Positions 58,999-64,000 of a DNA stretch of 64,000 nucleotides are shown piece by piece. Below the pieces are notes generated by a model. The model searched no databases, was not told the DNA's origin, and saw only the letters and a program-made list of their open reading frames with translations. The number at the start of each line of letters is the position of its first letter. Position 1 is the first letter of the stretch. The stretch is from Azadirachta indica (taxonomy: Eukaryota > Streptophyta > Magnoliopsida > Sapindales > Meliaceae): positions 17,079,244 through 17,143,243 of the forward strand of contig CM040443.1 in the NCBI GenBank assembly GCA_022749755.1, in the 5' to 3' direction. Both the position numbers and the translations under genes were made by a program.

Positions 58999-60437
58999 TG
59001 ATGAATGTTTAAAAGTGTAGGTTTATCAAGAGAAATATTATGATTTACACTTAATAATGTTATTCTATTCCCCAATAATGAAGCATATTCCATTATATTG
59101 AATTATAAAACGTGAATTGGATTAAATAGTCAGTTTTGCGCAGGTTTCATATAATGAGCGTATCTTTCAATCCAAATCATCAATTGATACGATTCTTGGG
59201 CTGAACAAACATAAACTCATCATTCCACAACTTTGTAAGCCAAAGGTTGGACCAGTTTGAGCAATTAGTGGGACAAAATTGGGCTTCAACAGAACTCAAG
59301 TGCATCTTTGAACTAGCCCAATATACTTTGGTATTTGGGCCATATCTATCTAAATACGTAACAAAAAATTATATGGTTGGGTGATCTAGAAAGATGAGAA
59401 AGGGATCTAAATTGTTTATGCTTTACACTTTCTCAAATTTTAACTGATCAGCTACCAAAAAGAGCTATCATTCTAGAAGGGCGGTGGAGAAATGTGACTT
59501 AAACATCTCTACCTATTTTCAACACAAATCACGGTCTAAAACAACAATAAGGGTAGATATGGGCCATTCGAAAGATGAGTCATCCAGCTACAACTTTGAA
59601 GAAGTCTATTTTATGAAATGTGGTGGTTTTCATGGTCAAAGATATGTTGGAAATTGGTAGAGCATGATTAATTAAAAATTGACAAAATTATGTTCACACA
59701 TGTGAAATGTCTTTTGTTTTACCTATACAAAGGAATATGTGGAAGTGAGGAAGAGATGAGTTTGTTTCCGTTTTCTATTTTCTTTTTGTAATTTGAACTT
59801 CAATTAAATGATATATTTCTATTTTCGTAATTAGGGCTAAAGGTGAACTTTTGATGATTTTATAGTTATGTTCTTTGATCCTTTGTTTTGTTCTTCATTG
59901 CCAATCTTTTTATTGATTGAGTACTATATTTTGCAAGTGATTTTGAATTGTTAGAAACCTTGATTCATTGTTAACAAACGGTAATTGAATGCTTAGATGT
60001 TTTCTACACATCAAGAGTAAGGCAACTTATAGTTTTTCACCATCAACTAAAAGGTAAGTCTTTTGATTTCTTTGTGCTTAAATGTTTTTTTTTTCATCAT
60101 CCAATTAAGATTACTTCTTTTGATTCTTAATTGTGTTTTTCTTTAAAAAAAAAAGATCAAGAATAAGTTCTATACAAAACATTAAAATGGATCCCTAATG
60201 CCCTAATATATAATAATATTGAATTTAAATTTGACAATAAGCAAATTCATTCCATTTCTTATAATATTTGAATATTTGGACTTGTAATATTTAGACCTTT
60301 GGACTTGTGGACCTTATATAACGTATTCCCTGTGAACCGACACTCGAACTTCCGAACTTTACTTGAGACAACCTATACTTAGGAGTTACAACCTTTAAGT
60401 TGTAGCACTTGGAAATTACAACCTTTAAGTTGTAGTA
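58999..60437 (+). repeat. 3' LTR copy 2, tandem and more diverged
   Basis: Starts TGATGAATG and ends GTTGTAGTA (CA decayed to TA), next to the CTAAT target duplication. After ~59800 it differs much more from the 5' LTR than copy 1 does. Its last ~30 bp (TTACAACCTTTAAGTTGTAG) are duplicated. Confidence 0.85.
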
Positions 60438-60442
60438 CTAAT

Positions 60443-61750
60443 ACTTTCTGCTACAATCACTAATAACTAGTTATAATTTGGCATTATTAACATTCTCGAG
60501 TGTCAAACTAGGTCCTATGTCTAAGTAACCTAGTCGATATCCCTATCTAACTCGATTAATCACACGTTCATTGAACATTACCAATTATTAATAACAAAAA
60601 CTCAATTGGCTCCCAGTCTCTCAACAATCCTAGTATTAATTTGATTGTCTAGATAATGATAGCCTTCCGAACTCTCAATATTTGTAAACTATGTTATTCT
60701 AATATTAATGAACAAATTAGTCTCTCCCAAGCATTCATTCATTTATGATAATTCAAATAATTCATTTTTCAACAAATTATAAGCATTAAGTACAAGAAAA
60801 CATAAATGAATGAAATATACTTATATTAACAAAATCCTAATCAATCAAAACATATTCTAACTAGATTATATCAAGACCCTAGAATATAGATTTTAGCCTA
60901 ACATATCCAAATTCAACATCAAAATCATCTTTAAATTCATCAATCTTAAGAAATAGAACAAATAACAATAACAAATGAAATTCAAGAGAAATTAAGAGAA
61001 TAAAAGATAAAAACTAGGTTGGTTGATGCATCCAATCCATAATTCCTTGAGTAATCTTTCAATTTCGTCAAAGAATTTGATATTTTCTACCTCTATCACA
61101 AGAATCCTCCCATTTTTCTTTATTTTCTATACTCTCAAAATCCCTTTTCTAAGATTGAATAATGGTGGTTAAGCCCCAAAAACATAAAAACCTAGGAGAA
61201 GTCTAAATTAGCCATAAATTGGTGATCCAAGAGCCAAAATCTGTACAAAATTGTCAAGTTAGAACATAGGTGGTGCAGGGGCACTGAGATGGCAGACTTG
61301 GCGACGTGGTTGCTGCTTTACTTTTGATGCTTTGTTGCTTATGTTCATGCAAAGAAGCAGAGAGCATGGCGTGACCAAGCACGTTGATGGTGCAGGTGCA
61401 CCATACTACTATCTATAATATTAATTTAAAGCTCTGGATGTCTAGTTTTCAACACAAGAAATAGAACATTATTCTGAGCTATGTAGACTAAGTTATGATC
61501 ATTTTAGTACCGCGTACTCAGTATGTCTATTTCTACTGCTTTAGCTAAAAATCATTAAAGAGGCTCATAGATGCATGCTTGTGCTTTTGTTTTCATGTAT
61601 TTTCATTGAAACACCTCCATACCTACGAAATAAAAATAAAAATGCTTAAAAGAAAAATAAATACTCAAAATAAACTAAACAATGTTAGGTGTCCTATTCA
61701 TGATAGATAAATCAAGCATAATCTTGTAATAAAATAAAGATCTCAAATAT
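60443..61750 (-). repeat. Z element LTR, segment 3 (5' part of the minus-strand LTR)
   Basis: Continues the Z LTR after the Y insertion. On the minus strand it starts near 61750 (ATATTTGAGAT after TTAAGGG) and carries the family motif ATGGTGCACCTGCACC near 61405-61390. Together with the two other segments it gives a LTR of ~1.6 kb. Confidence 0.7.
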
Positions 61751-62395
61751 CCCTTAATTTAATATTTGTTAGTCCTCAAGCAAAAGAAAAATAGAAAGAC
61801 TCAATAAAATGAATTAGCTTCCTTACTTAACAGTTTCATGGCCAATGAAAATGCAACAAGATACAAACTTAATCACTCAAACATCCAAGTACCAACAAGG
61901 GTTCATTTGATATGATCATGTGTACTGTGTGATAGCCATAAATTGATCATCATCTATCATGTCATCCTTCACATTATCAGAGCATAGGATGCATAGAAAT
62001 CTTGAACTCTAAATCTCATTAACATGATCACTCTGAAGTAAACACAATTGAAATTTTGTTAACACTCGAAAGTATATGAGATAAGCATTATGCTTAGATT
62101 TTTAATAGAAGAACAAAGCTAACATATAATTGAAATTATATGCTATTTCTAATATGACGATGGTAATCCTATGAATGGAATAGCACTAACTTTATTGTCA
62201 TGTAAATGGATGCAAACTAATCAAACGACATAGAAGATCAATATAAGACTTTGCCTATAGGTTGTAATGAAGCTAATGGGTAAAACAATTACAAGAAAGA
62301 ATGAGTAAAAGGTAAATCAAAATTTTGGGAACTTCATACATATGCTTTATCATCAACTCAAATTCCGCCTCAATTTTTGCGACAACACTAACGTG
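61751..62395 (-). mobile_element. Short non-coding interior of the minus-strand Z element
   Basis: ~645 bp between two Z LTRs. On the minus strand it ends with TTGCTTGAGGACTAACAAA and an A/G-rich tract (TTAAGGG, 61751-61760) before the LTR, and begins with TAGTGTTGTCGCAAAAATTG, a weak relative of the Athila/Tat primer region. It aligns with 15570-15681. There is no coding frame: a 61-codon minus ORF at 62273-62458 crosses the LTR border and looks incidental. The element is therefore a LARD/TRIM-like non-autonomous derivative, or lost its interior. Confidence 0.6.
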
Positions 62396-64000
62396 TGTGC
62401 ATATGATTGCAAGTGCGCTGGTTGTAACAAGTAATAAAGTGATAAGTAAGAGTATCATCCCACAATGATTGAAATTTTGAATTAAAGCTAAGTGTTATGA
62501 TTATGGTCACTTAAATTTATCTAGACAAACTAATTTAATGAAACAAATTTAAATATAAAAACATAATTAAATAACAAATTAAATTAAAGTAGATGAGAAT
62601 TTCTATGAAAATAGTTTAAGGGTCTTAATTTCACTCAAATCTCGACATATTTCTCTTAATTGGTAATTGTTAACGCATTCTAATTCAATTTACTAACCAC
62701 AGGTTCTAAATTGATCCCATTTCCTCTCTTGAGTGTCAAACATGATCCTATGCCTACTCTACTTAAATTGATAACCCTATTTGATTTGTTTAATTAAACA
62801 TGCATTAAATTTGCCTTATTATTAACTATTTGAAATTCAATTATCTCAAGTATCTTGTAATTTTAAAGTTAATATGATTATCTAGATCCTTAAGTCCTCT
62901 TGAACTCCTAGAAATTTAAATTGTGATTTTCTATTTTGGTAAATAAATTAAATTATCCCAAGTATTAACCCATGCACACAAATCAATCAACGCATCCAAA
63001 CAACAAACTAAAAGCATTATGAACAAGGGTAAATACAATTGAATATACCACAAAGAATATTAAAAAAAATCAATAAAAAATAGTTCAAATAAATTATGTC
63101 ACCCTAGAATGTGAAATTTAGCCTATTATAAGAATCCATAACACAAGGCAACAAGAACTTTGTAAATGCAAATATTTAATTAAAACAATAACAACAATAT
63201 AAATTTCAAGACAAAATAAAGAGAGGAAGAGTTAAAACTAGAGAAATCGAGGCTTTAAATCCTTAAATTTTCAAGTATTCTCCCAAATTGCTTCAAGAAA
63301 TGATAGTTTTCCACCTCTCTCTTTCTAGAAATCTCCTCCTCCTTATGCGTTTCTTTCCCTCTCTTACATTTTTTTCTCCTCCTCTACTTGCCTCTTGTGG
63401 CTAACACCCAACAAACATACAAACCTAGGAATAAACTAAATCAGGCTACAAATTGGTAATCCAATGGCAATACATTGGGCAAGATCGTCAAATGAAGACG
63501 TAGGTAACGTGAAGGCACCGAGCTGACAAAGAGGATAGCAATGCCATGTGCCTTAATGGTGCAGCCATGCCATAGTCACTATACTTGGCTGAGGCTTGGG
63601 CAGCATACACGGTGCAAGCGCGCCATGCACACTAGCCCTTATTGTATGATTTTTTCATGTTGACCCTCGAAGCTTTGCATTTTGGTCCCGATCTTCCTCC
63701 CAACATCTCTAATACTTCTTTTGATATCGTAATCACCTTGGATAACTGTTTTCTTGCTTTCCCACACATGGGCACTTAAAATCAAGTAATAACAATACGG
63801 CTTAAGAATTTACACAACATTTTGGGTTTGGAAGGCCCAATAATCGTGTATTTTACAAGCTTATCAAATACCCGCAAACTTGAATGTCTATTTATCCTTA
63901 AGCAAATCAAATAAGAAAAAATGATCACCAATAGAGAGGCCATGCCCAACATAATGCATAATAGGACAAAAAAAAAATTAGTATATGCTCAGTCAAAACA
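62396..64000 (-). repeat. Z element LTR (5' LTR in minus orientation, runs past window end)
   Basis: Aligns with 41749-43126 (AAGTAATAAAGTGATAAGTA followed by AGAGTATCATCCCAC, and ACCACAGGTTCTAAATTGAT). The family motif ATGGCGCGCTTGCACC is at 63632-63617 on the minus strand. The start of the LTR lies beyond 64000. Confidence 0.75.

Larger units (their letters stand above)
47625..60437 (+). mobile_element. Athila-like Ty3/gypsy element (family Y) carrying a LOG gene
   Basis: 12.8 kb, flanked by CTAAT at 47620-47624 and 60438-60442. The order is 5' LTR, TTTTTGGCACTGTTGCCAGG primer region of Athila/Tat type, gag, protease, RT, RNase H, integrase, a Cys-rich ORF, a LOG frame, a ~1.1 kb non-coding 3' interior, a polypurine tract and two LTR copies in tandem. 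The gag and pol wording matches the Athila lineage. In Athila the slot after integrase normally holds an env-like ORF; here it holds the two extra frames. Coding regions have frame changes and stops, so it is now non-autonomous. Confidence 0.9.

Noticed and set aside
1..64000. CRISPR arrays, bacterial operons, tRNA or rRNA genes
   Set aside because: None seen. The repeats present are LTRs, TIRs and small tandem arrays, and the only tRNA-like matches are primer binding sites.

Overview
The window is plant nuclear DNA, very probably from a eudicot. It is strongly AT-rich, has plant-type introns, and is built mostly from nested and decayed transposable elements. I recognise only two host genes that look intact, both small secreted defensin-like (DEFL) peptides. 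Three other gene-derived stretches are broken: a third DEFL copy, exons of a glycosyltransferase, and a LOG (cytokinin-activating phosphoribohydrolase) reading frame lying inside a retrotransposon. I cannot name the species.

Layout, left part. 1-7273 is a decayed Tekay-type chromovirus (Ty3/gypsy). 7434-10936 is flanked by ~300 bp inverted repeats and carries three consecutive exons, with introns, of a glycosyltransferase gene: a Pack-MULE-like capture. 14071-15106 is a 1.04 kb non-autonomous LTR element whose two LTRs each encode a complete type III hammerhead ribozyme, i.e. a retrozyme. 15570-18765 holds two LTRs of a gypsy family I call Z; the second is a solo LTR with target duplication CTAAT. 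A foldback MITE lies at 20747-21004.

Middle part. 23766-30691 is a DEFL cluster on the minus strand. Two copies lie in a ~1.26 kb segmental duplication. One copy has since received a 1126 bp TIR element (24669-25794), and the other preserves the exact empty site. A third DEFL gene between them has one premature stop.

Right part, 30692-64000, is a nest of elements: a SIRE-like copia fragment (minus), a remnant of Athila-like family Y, a copia relic split by a solo Y LTR (TSD ATGGG), and a second copia relic split by a solo Z LTR (TSD CTAAT) that is itself split by a 1456 bp CACTA element (TSD CTA). A minus-strand Z element (45053 to the window end) follows; its LTR is split by a LINE and by a 12.8 kb Athila-like element (47625-60437, TSD CTAAT). 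That Athila-like element carries gag, protease, RT, RNase H and integrase remnants, then an unrecognised Cys-rich ORF, then an intronless full-length LOG frame just before its 3' non-coding region.

The main discoveries are the retrozyme, the LOG-bearing Athila-like element, the Pack-MULE-like capture and the occupied/empty-site pair in the DEFL duplication. All coding calls in the elements come from reading conserved motifs by eye. No database search was possible.
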